64,000 bases of DNA from Pseudomonas putida (GTDB taxonomy: Bacteria; Pseudomonadota; Gammaproteobacteria; Pseudomonadales; Pseudomonadaceae). Where the stretch lies: the NCBI RefSeq assembly GCF_028682455.1, contig NZ_JANHLD010000005.1:202001-266000 (forward strand), written 5' to 3'. The notes under the pieces are model-generated. The model was not told the DNA's origin. It did no database searches and saw nothing but the letters and a program-made list of their open reading frames with translations. Of this stretch, positions 16,730 to 26,176 are shown in pieces (within the stretch, counting starts at the first letter, position 1; each line of letters opens with the position of its first letter). The translations under genes were made by a program, and so were the position numbers.

Positions 16730-17002
16730 TTAACCCCAACGCATCACCACCAACAGCCACACCAATGACAGCAGCGAGGCCACCCAGATGTTCCAGTCGC
16801 TGATCCCGATCACCAGCAAGTGCAGGTAGGCGCTGCCCAGCAGCCCGATGAACAAGCGGTCGCCACGGGTCGTGGCAATCGGCAGGAAGCCCCGGCGCTC
16901 AACGCAGGGGCTGCGCAATTCGAACAGGGTCATGCCCACCAGCAACAGGCCGATTGCCGTGAAGAACAACGCCGTCGGCAGGGTCCAGGCCATCCACTCC
17001 AT
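16730..17002 (-). CDS. DUF2160 small integral membrane protein
   Basis: A 90-residue inner-membrane protein with three hydrophobic segments: about residues 7-26 (TLPTALFFTAIGLLLVGMTL), 51-66 and 69-86 (WIVASLLSLVWLLVVM-like). The loop RGFLPIATTRGDRLFIGLLG is the typical conserved part of DUF2160. The family is nearly always found inside polyol/glycerol-type ABC operons, so it is probably an accessory subunit, but no function is established. It lies between the permease and the solute-binding gene, about 50 bases before the latter. Confidence 0.85.
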   Translation of the reverse strand: MEWMAWTLPTALFFTAIGLLLVGMTLFELRSPCVERRGFLPIATTRGDRLFIGLLGSAYLHLLVIGISDWNIWVASLLSLVWLLVVMRWG

Positions 17003-17013
17003 CGCAAGCCTCC

Positions 17014-17814
17014 TCAGACCCGACCCAGGGCAAAGCCCTTGGCCACGTGATTACGGACAAACCAGATCACCAGCATGCCCGGCAAAATCGTCAACACCCC
17101 GGCCGCCGCCAGCACGCCCCAGTCAATGCCCGAGGCCGACACCGTACGCGTCATCACCGCGGCAATCGGCTTGGCGTTCACCGAGGTCAGCGTGCGCGCC
17201 AGCAGCAACTCGACCCAGGAAAACATGAAGCAGAAGAACGCCGTCACGCCGATGCCCGAGCCAATCAACGGCACGAAGATCTTCACGAAAAAGCGTGGAA
17301 AGCTGTAGCCATCGATATAGGCGGTCTCATCGATTTCCTTCGGTACCCCGGACATGAAGCCCTCGAGAATCCACACCGCCAGCGGCACGTTGAACAGGCA
17401 ATGGGCCAGGGCCACGGCAATGTGGGTGTCGAACAGGCCGATGGACGAATACAGCTGGAAGAACGGCAGCAAAAAGACCGCCGGCGGCGCCATACGGTTG
17501 GTCAAAAGCCAGAAGAACAGGTGCTTGTCGCCCAGAAAGCGGTAGCGTGAAAAGGCATAGGCCGCCGGCAGGGCCACACTCAGGGAAATCACCGTATTCA
17601 GGCATACGTAGTACAACGAGTTGATGTAGCCGCTGTACCAGCTGGGGTCGGTGAAGATCACCCGGTAGTTGTCGAAGGTAAACGCCTGGGGCCACAGGGT
17701 CAGGCCGCCGAGGATCTCGGTGTTGCTCTTGAACGACATGTTCAGCAGCCAGTAGATCGGCACCAGCAGGAACAGGATGTACAGCAACAACGGCAGCGTC
17801 TTGCGCAGGCTCAT
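17014..17814 (-). CDS. ABC transporter permease (MalG-type)
   Basis: Inner-membrane permease of 266 residues with six hydrophobic segments, starting MSLRKTLPLLLYILFLL. The EAA coupling loop ETAYIDGYSFPRFFVKIFVP lies near residues 163-182 and would contact one of the two ATPases. It is the second permease of the operon, 11 bases before the DUF2160 start and 12 bases after the first permease. The GlpQ-type subunit of a glycerol ABC importer is the closest match I know. Confidence 0.92.
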   Translation of the reverse strand: MSLRKTLPLLLYILFLLVPIYWLLNMSFKSNTEILGGLTLWPQAFTFDNYRVIFTDPSWYSGYINSLYYVCLNTVISLSVALPAAYAFSRYRFLGDKHLFFWLLTNRMAPPAVFLLPFFQLYSSIGLFDTHIAVALAHCLFNVPLAVWILEGFMSGVPKEIDETAYIDGYSFPRFFVKIFVPLIGSGIGVTAFFCFMFSWVELLLARTLTSVNAKPIAAVMTRTVSASGIDWGVLAAAGVLTILPGMLVIWFVRNHVAKGFALGRV

Positions 17815-17826
17815 GAGGGCCGCCTC

Positions 17827-18686
<860 letters not shown>

Positions 18687-18690
<4 letters not shown>

Positions 18691-19784
18691 GACGTGGCCT
18701 CCACCAGTACATCGTCGGCATACAGCATCAACCACTGGGCCGGAAAGCTGATCCAGGCGTGCCCTTCAGGCACCAGGCGATCTTCACCAAGGCGCACCTT
18801 GAGCGCCACGCCCTCGAGCTCCAGGGTCAGGATCCGGTAGGTGCCCAGGTCTTCGATATCCACCACGCGCGCCTCGAACGCATCCTCGAAAGGCGCCTCG
18901 CGCACTTGGATGAACTCGGGGCGGATACCGACCTGCAAGCGCGCCGCGGGCAGATCCTGCAGGCGCTCGCGCAGCGATGCCGGCAGTGGCAGCTCGATCG
19001 CGCCAAAGCGCACACCGCCCCCCTGCACCTGCACATCGATCAGGTTCATCCCCGGGCTGCCGATGAAGTAGCCGACGAAGGTGTGGCGTGGCCGCTCGAA
19101 CAGCTCGCGCGGGGTACCGAACTGAACGATCTGGCCCCCATACATCACGGCGATCTTGTCGGCGAAGGTCGAGGCCTCCAGCTGATCGTGGGTGACGTAG
19201 ATCATGGTGATGTTGAACTGCTCGTGGATCTGCTTGAGCTTGCGCCGCAGCTTCCACTTCAGGTGCGGGTCGATCACCGTCAACGGCTCATCGAACAGGA
19301 TCGCCGACACATCGTCGCGCACCAGGCCACGCCCCATCGAGACCTTCTGCTTTTCGTCGGCGCTCAGGTTGCGGGCTTTCCTTTTCAGTGCCGGGCCCAG
19401 GTCGAGCACCTCGGCGATTTCTGCCACCTTGCTGCGCACCCGCGCCTCATCCATGCCTTGGTTACGCAGGGGAAAGGCCAGGTTGTCGAACACGCTCATG
19501 GTGTCGTAGACCACCGGGAACTGGAACACCTGGGCAATGTTGCGCGCCTGGGGCGTCAGCTCATTGACCACCCTGCCATCGAACAGCACCTGGCCCTGGG
19601 ACGGTCGCAGCAGCCCGGAGATGATATTGAGCAAGGTCGACTTGCCGCAGCCCGAAGGCCCCAGCAAGGCATAGGCGCCGCCCTGCTCCCACACGTGGTC
19701 AAGCTCGCGCAAGGCGTAGTCATCGGCACCGCCTGGCGTGCGGCCATAGCTGTGGGCCAGGTGCTGCAGGCGAATTTCGGCCAT
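18687..19784 (-). CDS. ABC transporter ATPase with degenerate signature motif (GlpT-type)
   Basis: ATPase of 365 residues. Walker A GPSGCGKST (42-50), Walker B ILFDEP (162-167) and H-loop His199 (YVTHDQ) are canonical. The signature LSGGQ is replaced by LSADE (140-144). A C-terminal regulatory OB-type domain (about 235-365) is of the MalK/CUT1 kind. Its start overlaps the stop of the other ATPase gene by one base. The partner ATPase at 19784-20878 has the opposite pattern of losses, so the two probably work as an obligate heterodimer. Confidence 0.9.
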
Positions 19785-20878
19785 CAGGCAACCCTCGCTT
19801 CACGGGCGCCCGGCGCCTGCACCAGGTTCCCGGCGCCATCGAATACAAACAACTTGTGCGTGGGAATGAACACCCGGATCGGCGCATCGACGTTGTATTC
19901 ATGCACGCCGGGCAGGTGCAGGATGAGGCGAAAGTGCTCGTTGCGCACATGCAGGAAGGTTTCCGAACCGCTGATTTCCGCAAGCTCCACCAGTACCGCC
20001 AGCTCCAGGTCATCTTCGTTGGAGGGCACCAGGCTGATATGGCTGGGGCGCACACCAAATCGGTACTCGCCGTCGCCGATACGGCGCAGATCGGCGTTCA
20101 TGGCAAAGTGCACCGCCCCGGCAAAGCTCACTTCATTGCCGTTGATGCGCCCCGGTATCAGGTTGATGGGCGGCTCGGAAAACAACTCCGCCGCCAGCAC
20201 CGTACGCGGCTGGTGGTAGACCTGGGCGGTGGGGCCACTCTGCACGATATGGCCTTCATGCAGGATCGTGGTGGTACCGCCCAGGGCCAGCGCCTCGTTG
20301 GGTTCGGTGGTGGCATACACGGCAATACAGTGACGCTGGGCGAACAACACGCGCATCTCCTGGCGCAGTTCTTCGCGCAGCTTGTAGTCCAGGTTCACCA
20401 GCGGCTCGTCGAACAGGATCAACTCTGCATCCTTGACCAGCGCCCGGGCCATGGCCGTGCGTTGTTGCTGGCCGCCGGAGAGCTCCAGGGGCATGCGCTT
20501 GAGAAATGCCTCGATGCGCAGCATCTGCGCCGTCTGGTGCACCTTGTGGCGAATTTCTTCTTCGCTCACCCGTGCCTGGCGCAGCGGCGAGGCGATGTTC
20601 TCGAAGACGCTCAGGGTCGGGTAATTGATGAACTGCTGGTAGACCATCGAGACATTGCGCTGGCGCACCGGCCGGCCGGTGACATCGACCCCGTTCATCA
20701 ATACCCGGCCTTGGTCCGGGCGATCCAGGCCGGCCATCAGCCGCATCAGGCTGGTCTTGCCCGACAGCGTGCGGCCAAGCAGGACGTTGAACGACCCCGG
20801 CTCGAAACTGAGGGTGGCATCGACAATCCAGCGCTGGTTATCGACGGTGCGACTGACGTGCTCCAGCGTTAGCGACAT
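19784..20878 (-). CDS. ABC transporter ATPase with degenerate Walker A and H-loop (GlpS-type)
   Basis: ATPase of 364 residues, start MSLTLEHVSR at 20878, 57 bases downstream of a sigma-54 promoter. The signature LSGGQQQR (133-140) and Walker B LILFDEP (153-159) are canonical. Walker A reads GRTLSGKTS, where the middle Gly of GxxGxGK is Leu38, and the switch His of the H-loop is Thr191 (YATTEP instead of YVTHDQ). A CUT1-type C-terminal domain is present. It is the first gene of the operon. Longer frames upstream of 20878 run through the promoter and operator region and are rejected. Confidence 0.9.
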   Translation of the reverse strand: MSLTLEHVSRTVDNQRWIVDATLSFEPGSFNVLLGRTLSGKTSLMRLMAGLDRPDQGRVLMNGVDVTGRPVRQRNVSMVYQQFINYPTLSVFENIASPLRQARVSEEEIRHKVHQTAQMLRIEAFLKRMPLELSGGQQQRTAMARALVKDAELILFDEPLVNLDYKLREELRQEMRVLFAQRHCIAVYATTEPNEALALGGTTTILHEGHIVQSGPTAQVYHQPRTVLAAELFSEPPINLIPGRINGNEVSFAGAVHFAMNADLRRIGDGEYRFGVRPSHISLVPSNEDDLELAVLVELAEISGSETFLHVRNEHFRLILHLPGVHEYNVDAPIRVFIPTHKLFVFDGAGNLVQAPGAREARVA

Positions 20879-20934
20879 GGGCGGCCCTGGTTGTTGTGAT
20901 CGGACAGGCGTTTGCACGTTGGCAACATAGCCAG

Positions 20935-20950
20935 AGCCAGAACCGTGCCA
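20935..20950 (-). promoter_or_regulatory. sigma-54 promoter of the ABC importer operon
   Basis: The minus strand reads TGGCACGGTTCTGGCT. Against TGGCACGRNNNTTGCW it differs at one base, and the essential GG-N10-GC spacing is exact. Transcription would start near 20923, giving a leader of about 45 bases. The divergent gene encodes a sigma-54 activator. Confidence 0.8.
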
Positions 20951-21024
20951 GTACCGTATGCGTGCGATAAGCCGTTGTACCTGCGGAGTTTTTCCTGCAG
21001 CCCGGGTATTTGCCCGTTCACTAC

Positions 21025-21094
21025 TGAACACAAATGAACAGCAGGTGCTGAACACATGAACAGCCTGTGCATTGACAATGAACAGGACTGAACA
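21025..21094 (+). repeat. array of six direct TGAACA hexamers, probable activator sites
   Basis: TGAACA starts at 21025, 21035, 21049, 21057, 21079 and 21089, all in the same orientation, with pairs 10 bases apart at each end. GTTCA at 21016 makes a small inverted repeat with the first copy. The array is 75-145 bases from the sigma-54 promoter, the usual place for upstream activator sites. Confidence 0.6.
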
Positions 21095-21111
21095 ACACTG
21101 GATCACACAAA

Positions 21112-21119
21112 AACAACAA
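21112..21119 (+). promoter_or_regulatory. CA motif (Hfq/Crc target) in leader of the sigma-54 activator
   Basis: AACAACAA, 25 bases before the activator ATG, fits AANAANAA. It is farther from the start than most proven sites. Confidence 0.35.
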
Positions 21120-21144
21120 CGCTGCCCCGGCAGAGGGAAGGCCC

Positions 21145-22935
21145 ATGGCCGCATCCGCCCCCACCCATGCCCAGCTGATCCAGGCGTCCTGGACGCGCTG
21201 TCGCGAGTACGGCCTGGCGCCGCAGAGCACACCCGACTTCGACCAACTTTCCGGCGCGAACCTTGGCGAGTTGCTCGAGCGCCAACAGACGTTGTTGCGC
21301 ACCACGCGCGACGAAGTCATGCCGCAGTTCAGTCACCTGCTGGGCAACTCCAGTTATCTGATCATGCTCAGTGATGAACACGGCCGCTTGCTGGACACCT
21401 GGGGTACCCGGCGCTTCATCGACCCGCGCCAACAGCACGGCTTCGCCGCCGGCGCCCGCTGGCTGGAGCAGGGTGTGGGCACCAATGCCATCGGCACCGC
21501 CCTGGCCTGCAGCCAGGCCGTGCATGTGGGCCAGGATGAACACTTCCTCACCCTCAACCGCTACATGGCCAGCGCCGCTGCGCCGCTGATCGACGCCGAG
21601 CGCCGCCTGATCGGGGTGCTCGATGTATCCAGCGACAGCTACCTGCCCGCCTCGCAAACCCTGGGCCTGGTGCGGATGATGAGCCAGAGCCTGGAAAATC
21701 GCCTGATCATGGCCCGCTACGCCGGGCAGTGCCGACAACTGAGCTTCAACTCGGGCTCGAACAACCTCGACAGCCAATGGGCCGGCCTGCTGCTGTTCGA
21801 TGAGCAGGGGCGCATCCTCGCCGCCAACCGCCGAGCCGACAGCCTGCTCGGCCAGGCGCCCCTGCAGCAGCGTCTCGAGCAGGTGTTCCAGACACCCCTG
21901 AGCGAGCTGCTCAAACATTCACCGGGTGAGCCCTTTGCCGTGCAGGTCGCCGGCCGCAACCGCTTTCATTGTTTGTTGCATCAGCCGCAGGAGCGGCCCG
22001 CCACGCCCGCCGCCGAGCCCCCCGCGCCCGCGGGCGACCCGCGCATTGGCAAGGCCTTGCGCCAGGCTGGCCTGCTCCTGGAAAAAGACATCCCGCTGTT
22101 GATCCAGGGCGAAACCGGGGTCGGCAAGGAGGTGTTCGTCAAGACCCTGCACGCCGCCAGCAGTCGTCGCCACCAGCCGTTGATTGCCGTGAACTGCGCC
22201 GCCATTCCTTCGGAGCTGGTGGAGTCGGAGCTGTTCGGCTATGAGAAAGGCGCCTTCACCGGCGCCCATCACAAGGGCAATCCGGGCCTGATTCGCAAGG
22301 CCGACCACGGAGTCGTCTTTCTCGACGAAATCGGCGACATGCCGCTTTCGACCCAGGCGCGGTTGCTACGCTTTCTTCAAGAACGCAGCATCCAGCCGCT
22401 GGGCAGCGGCGAGCCGGTACCGGTGGATATCCGAGTGGTCTCGGCCACCCACCAGGATTTGCCCGCGCTGGTACGCCAGGGCCGCTTTCGCCAGGACCTG
22501 TACTACCGCATCGCCGGCCTCGACCTGACCTTGCCGCCGCTGCGCGAACGCAGCGACCGCCTGGCCCTGATCGAGCAGATCCACCAGCAGCACCGCGGCC
22601 CTGGAGCGCCAGCGCATCTGAGTAGCAAGGTCCTGCAGCACCTGTTGCAACATCCGTGGCCGGGCAACCTGCGCCAGTTGAGCAGCACCTTGCAGGTGGC
22701 CCTGGCCCTGGCCGACGGCCAGCCCGTCGCCCTGGAGCATTTGCCGGACAGTTTCTTTGCCGAAGCCGCTGCAGTGCCGTGTGCCCAACCCGTAGCCGAC
22801 CAAGAGGACCTCAGCCTGCGCCTGCAGGCGCTCAATGGCAACGTATCGGCCCTGGCCCGGGACCTGGGGATCAGCCGTACCACCCTCTACAAGCGCCTGC
22901 GCGACCTCGCGGGGCAAGCCCGCTCCCAACGGTAG
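21145..22935 (+). CDS. sigma-54-dependent transcriptional activator, AcoR type
   Basis: Enhancer-binding protein of 596 residues. A GAF-like sensor covers about 70-190 and no receiver domain is present. The AAA+ domain has Walker A GETGVGKE (near 321), the sigma-54-contacting GAFTGA loop (near 369) and Walker B VVFLDEIGD (near 390). A Fis-type helix-turn-helix NVSALARDLGISRTTLYKRL lies near 565-584. It is divergent from the ABC operon with its sigma-54 promoter and is the obvious regulator. Ribosome site GGAAGG precedes ATG 21145. The last nine codons are written by a REP element. Confidence 0.93.
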   Translation: MAASAPTHAQLIQASWTRCREYGLAPQSTPDFDQLSGANLGELLERQQTLLRTTRDEVMPQFSHLLGNSSYLIMLSDEHGRLLDTWGTRRFIDPRQQHGFAAGARWLEQGVGTNAIGTALACSQAVHVGQDEHFLTLNRYMASAAAPLIDAERRLIGVLDVSSDSYLPASQTLGLVRMMSQSLENRLIMARYAGQCRQLSFNSGSNNLDSQWAGLLLFDEQGRILAANRRADSLLGQAPLQQRLEQVFQTPLSELLKHSPGEPFAVQVAGRNRFHCLLHQPQERPATPAAEPPAPAGDPRIGKALRQAGLLLEKDIPLLIQGETGVGKEVFVKTLHAASSRRHQPLIAVNCAAIPSELVESELFGYEKGAFTGAHHKGNPGLIRKADHGVVFLDEIGDMPLSTQARLLRFLQERSIQPLGSGEPVPVDIRVVSATHQDLPALVRQGRFRQDLYYRIAGLDLTLPPLRERSDRLALIEQIHQQHRGPGAPAHLSSKVLQHLLQHPWPGNLRQLSSTLQVALALADGQPVALEHLPDSFFAEAAAVPCAQPVADQEDLSLRLQALNGNVSALARDLGISRTTLYKRLRDLAGQARSQR

Positions 22936-22952
22936 GAGCGGCCTTGCCCCGC
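22909..22952. repeat. inverted pair of REP elements overlapping the activator stop codon
   Basis: GCGGGGCAAGCCCGCTCC (22909-22926) and GGAGCGGCCTTGCCCCGC (22935-22952) pair at 17 of 18 positions around an 8-base loop. The stop TAG (22933-22935) lies in the loop edge. The structure probably works as a transcription end or mRNA stabiliser for the activator gene. Bases 22953-23091 show nothing else. Confidence 0.85.
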
Positions 22953-23091
22953 GATTGTCACACCGCAGCCGAATCCGCTGTCACACCCCGGATTTCAGCT
23001 TTACCGGCTGAGTGCCCGCCGCGCTTCAGCCGGGATTTATCCCCCGCCGCATCGACAATACCCATACCGCCAACCCCGGATGCGTGCCTCG

Positions 23092-24009
23092 ATGCAAACA
23101 ACAAATACAGTCTTGATGATCCGCCCGGCGCGGTTCGCCTTCAACCCGGACACCGCCCTGAACAACCGCTTTCAACAAGCGCTGCTCGACCCTGACCGGG
23201 CACAGCAGAAAGCGCTGGAAGAGTTCGATGATTACGTCGAAACCCTGCGCCAGCATGGCGTCGAGGTCCTGGTGGTGCAGGACACCCCGGCCCCCCACAC
23301 CCCCGATTCGATCTTCCCCAACAACTGGTGGAGCAGCCACGCCGACGGCAGCCTGGTGCTCTACCCGATGGAGGGCCAGAACCGCCGCCTGGAGCGCAGC
23401 AAAGGGGTGCTCAAGGTGCTGGAAGAACGTTTCGCCGTCCGTCAGACCATCGATCTGAGCCCGCTGGAACAGCAGAGTATGTATCTGGAAGGGACCGGCA
23501 GCATGGTCCTGGATCGCCAGCACCGGATCAGCTACGCCTGCCATTCCGGTCGCACCCACACCCAGGCCCTGCGCCTGTTCGCCGAACAGCTCGACTACCG
23601 CCTGTGCGTGTTCCACGCCGTCGACCGGCACCAGGCGCCGATCTATCACAGCAACGTGATGATGAGCGTGGGTCGCGGGCTCTCGGTGGTCTGCCTGCAG
23701 GCCCTGCCCGACGCCGACGAGCGCCGCGCCCTCGAGCTCTCATTGCGCGACACCGGCAAGGACATCCTGGCCCTGGACTTCGACCAGCTCGAAGGCTTTG
23801 CCGGCAACATGCTCGAAGTCCACGACAAACAGGGCCAGCCGCTGCTGGTGATGTCGCGCAGCGCCTGGCGCTCGCTGTCGGGCCAACAACGCCGCCAGGT
23901 CGAGCAGCACAGCCACCCAGTGGTGGTGAACATTGACCATATCGAACGCATCGGCGGCGGCAGCGCCCGCTGCATGCTCGCCGAAGTGCACCTGCCGGTG
24001 CGCCACTGA
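23092..24009 (+). CDS. ctlX: citrulline hydrolase of the CtlX (arginine-deiminase-related) family
   Basis: Cytoplasmic enzyme of 305 residues in the amidinotransferase/DDAH fold, expected to hydrolyse citrulline to ornithine, CO2 and ammonia. Motifs: SIFPNNWWSSHADG near 73-86, GTGSMVLDR near 132-140, PIYHSNVMMSVG with the catalytic His near 183, and a C-terminal GGGSARCML whose Cys (near 295) should be the nucleophile. The next gene is ornithine cyclodeaminase, then an amino-acid ABC transporter, which fits citrulline to proline. ATG 23092 is preferred over 23080 because family proteins start MQTTN-VLMIRPA. Ribosome site is weak. An A-rich motif follows the start. Confidence 0.82.
   Translation: MQTTNTVLMIRPARFAFNPDTALNNRFQQALLDPDRAQQKALEEFDDYVETLRQHGVEVLVVQDTPAPHTPDSIFPNNWWSSHADGSLVLYPMEGQNRRLERSKGVLKVLEERFAVRQTIDLSPLEQQSMYLEGTGSMVLDRQHRISYACHSGRTHTQALRLFAEQLDYRLCVFHAVDRHQAPIYHSNVMMSVGRGLSVVCLQALPDADERRALELSLRDTGKDILALDFDQLEGFAGNMLEVHDKQGQPLLVMSRSAWRSLSGQQRRQVEQHSHPVVVNIDHIERIGGGSARCMLAEVHLPVRH
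23097..23104 (+). promoter_or_regulatory. CA motif (Hfq/Crc target) in codons 2-5 of ctlX
   Basis: AACAACAA directly after the start codon, fitting AANAANAA. Position over the ribosome footprint is the usual one for carbon catabolite repression in pseudomonads. Confidence 0.55.
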
Positions 24010-24029
24010 TTACAACAAAGGAGTTCATC

Positions 24030-25076
24030 ATGACCCGCTACATCGACATTACCGACCTCAGCCACCTGGTGGCACGCAAGGGCCTTGGCACCTGCATCAG
24101 CGAGATGGCCGAGTACATTCGTGAGGACTACCTGCGCTGGCACGACTTCGAAAAATGCGCACGCCTGGCCAACCATTCGCCCGACGGCGTGATCGAATTG
24201 ATGCCGGTGTCCGACGCCAGCCTCTACGCCTTCAAATACGTCAATGGCCACCCCAAGAACACCCAGCGCGGCATGCTCACTGTCATGGCCTTCGGCGCCC
24301 TGGGCGATGTCGATACCGGCGCGCCGGTGCTGCTCAGCGAAATGACCCTGACCACAGCGATTCGCACTGCCGCCACCTCGGCCCTGGCCGCGCGCTACCT
24401 GGCGCGCCCCGATAGCCGGCGCATGGCGCTGATCGGCAACGGCTCGCAGAGCGAATTCCAGGCCCTGGCCTTCCACACCTTGCTGGGTATAGACGAGATC
24501 AGCCTGTACGACCTCGACCCTGAAGCCAGCGCCAAACTGGTGGCCAACCTCAGCGCCTTCGCCCAGCTCAAGGTGACCGTTGCAAGCTCGGTGGCCGAAG
24601 CGGTGCGCGGCGCCGACATCGTCACCACCGTGACCGCCGACAAAACCTACGCCACCATCCTCACTCCCGACATGATCGAACCCGGCATGCACCTCAACGC
24701 CGTCGGCGGCGACTGCCCCGGCAAGACCGAGCTGCACCGCGACATCGTCGAGCGCGCGCGGGTGATCGTCGAGTACGAGCCGCAAAGCCGTATTGAAGGT
24801 GAGATCCAGCAGATGCCTGCCGATTCGCCGACCACCGAATTCTGGCAGGTAGTCAACGGCCAGGTGCCGGGCCGCGAGAATGCCGGGCAAGTCACCCTGT
24901 TCGATTCGGTCGGCTTTGCCCTGGAAGACTACTCGGCGCTGCGCTACGTGCTGGATGTGGCCACCGCGCTGGACATCGGCCACGACATTGCCCTGGTGCC
25001 CGAGCTCGCGAACCCCAAGGACCTGTTTGCGCTGTTGCGCCAGCCTTTGGCCTGCGCCCAGAAAAAACGCGCCTGA
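24030..25076 (+). CDS. ornithine cyclodeaminase
   Basis: NAD-dependent deaminating cyclase that turns ornithine into proline plus ammonia. The 348-residue protein has the family length. The substrate site is around NHSPDGVIELMPVSDASLYAFKYVNGHP (split: NHSPDGVIELMP / VSDASLYAFKYVNGHP), residues 48-75. The Rossmann motif MALIGNGSQSEFQ lies near 132-144 and the catalytic Asp region NAVGGDCPGKTEL near 224-236. It is 20 bases after ctlX with an AAGGAG ribosome site, so the pair forms an operon that drains citrulline and arginine carbon into proline. Confidence 0.93.
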   Translation: MTRYIDITDLSHLVARKGLGTCISEMAEYIREDYLRWHDFEKCARLANHSPDGVIELMPVSDASLYAFKYVNGHPKNTQRGMLTVMAFGALGDVDTGAPVLLSEMTLTTAIRTAATSALAARYLARPDSRRMALIGNGSQSEFQALAFHTLLGIDEISLYDLDPEASAKLVANLSAFAQLKVTVASSVAEAVRGADIVTTVTADKTYATILTPDMIEPGMHLNAVGGDCPGKTELHRDIVERARVIVEYEPQSRIEGEIQQMPADSPTTEFWQVVNGQVPGRENAGQVTLFDSVGFALEDYSALRYVLDVATALDIGHDIALVPELANPKDLFALLRQPLACAQKKRA

Positions 25077-25087
25077 AGCACCTCGGC

Positions 25088-25111
25088 TGCGCCGCGCCGA
25101 CGCGCGGCGCA
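25088..25111. other. GC-rich perfect stem-loop between ornithine cyclodeaminase and the ABC transporter
   Basis: TGCGCCGCG (25088-25096), loop CCGACG, CGCGGCGCA (25103-25111). No T-run follows, so it is more likely an RNA stability or processing element. The rest of the 248-base gap (25112-25324) has no recognisable gene; an internal promoter for the transporter is possible. Confidence 0.55.
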
Positions 25112-25324
25112 ACCGTAACCGCTGTGATTCGAACCCAAACAGGAGGTCGCGCAGCGAATTCGGCTGCAAATAAACCCTCAACAGCAAAATCCGGCAGCCG
25201 ACGCCGGTAGAAACGACACAAAAAAATCGTCGCCATCGCGCATTCTTGGCCCGACCGATCAGTCACTGACGGACCGATGCGCTCCACTGCCCTACATCAA
25301 TTATAAAACTCAGGGATTACCACC

Positions 25325-26104
25325 ATGACTTCGCTGCGCAAGCTCCTCGGCGTGCTGCTCCTTCCTTTGTGCGTGAACAGTGTCCAGGCCAAGGAATGGA
25401 CTGAAATCCGCTTCGGCGTATACCCCGAATATCCCCCCTTCGAATCCGTCGCCGCCGATGGCAGCCTGCAAGGCTTCGACATCGAACTGGGCAATGCCAT
25501 CTGTGCCAAGCTGCAGGTCAAGTGCACCTGGGTACATAACGAATTCGACGGAATGATCCCGGCCCTGCGGGCGCGCAAGTTCGACGCGATCATGTCGTCG
25601 ATGGCCGTGACCCCGGCGCGACTCAAGCAGATCGACTTCAGCGCCCGGCTGTTCCTGAGCCCCACCTCGGTAATCGTGCGCAAGGGCGCCGACTTCGGCG
25701 ACACCCCCGAATCGCTCAAGGGCAAGCAGGTCGGTGTATTGCAGGGCTCGCTGCAAGAGGCCTACGCCCGGGCCAAACTGGCGCCGCTGGGTGCCCAGGT
25801 CAAGGCCTACCAGGCCCAGGATCAGAACTACGCCGACCTGGTCAACGGACGCCTGGACGCCACCCTCACCGACAAGCTCGAAGCCCAGCTCAACTTCCTG
25901 TCCCGACCGGAAGGCGCCGACTTCCAGAGCGGCCCGGCGATCAAGGACCCGACCCTGCCGCTGGACATCGCCATGGGCCTGCGCAAGAACGACACCGAGC
26001 TCAAGGCCCTGCTCGACAAGGGCATTGCCGCGGTACACGCCGACGGTACCTTCGCCGCGATCCAGAAGAAGTACGTAGGCGACCTGGATATCTACAACGA
26101 TTGA
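25325..26104 (+). CDS. amino-acid ABC transporter substrate-binding protein (ArgT/HisJ type)
   Basis: Periplasmic binder of 259 residues; signal peptide ends near NSVQA. The family signature GFDIELGNAICAKLQVKC lies near 50-67, and the binding-site loop FDAIMSSMAVTPAR with RKGADF follows. SBP_bac_3 fold, usual length. Basic amino acids are the typical ligands of this subfamily, and next to ctlX and ornithine cyclodeaminase the likely ligands are arginine, citrulline or ornithine. First gene of the transporter part, preceded by a 248-base gap. Confidence 0.9.
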   Translation: MTSLRKLLGVLLLPLCVNSVQAKEWTEIRFGVYPEYPPFESVAADGSLQGFDIELGNAICAKLQVKCTWVHNEFDGMIPALRARKFDAIMSSMAVTPARLKQIDFSARLFLSPTSVIVRKGADFGDTPESLKGKQVGVLQGSLQEAYARAKLAPLGAQVKAYQAQDQNYADLVNGRLDATLTDKLEAQLNFLSRPEGADFQSGPAIKDPTLPLDIAMGLRKNDTELKALLDKGIAAVHADGTFAAIQKKYVGDLDIYND

Positions 26105-26176
26105 TTCGCACGCCGCCGGCCTGGCTTGCCTGGCCGGCGCTGCGCCTTGTCTTGTGTGCTGACGAGAGCCTTCCCT

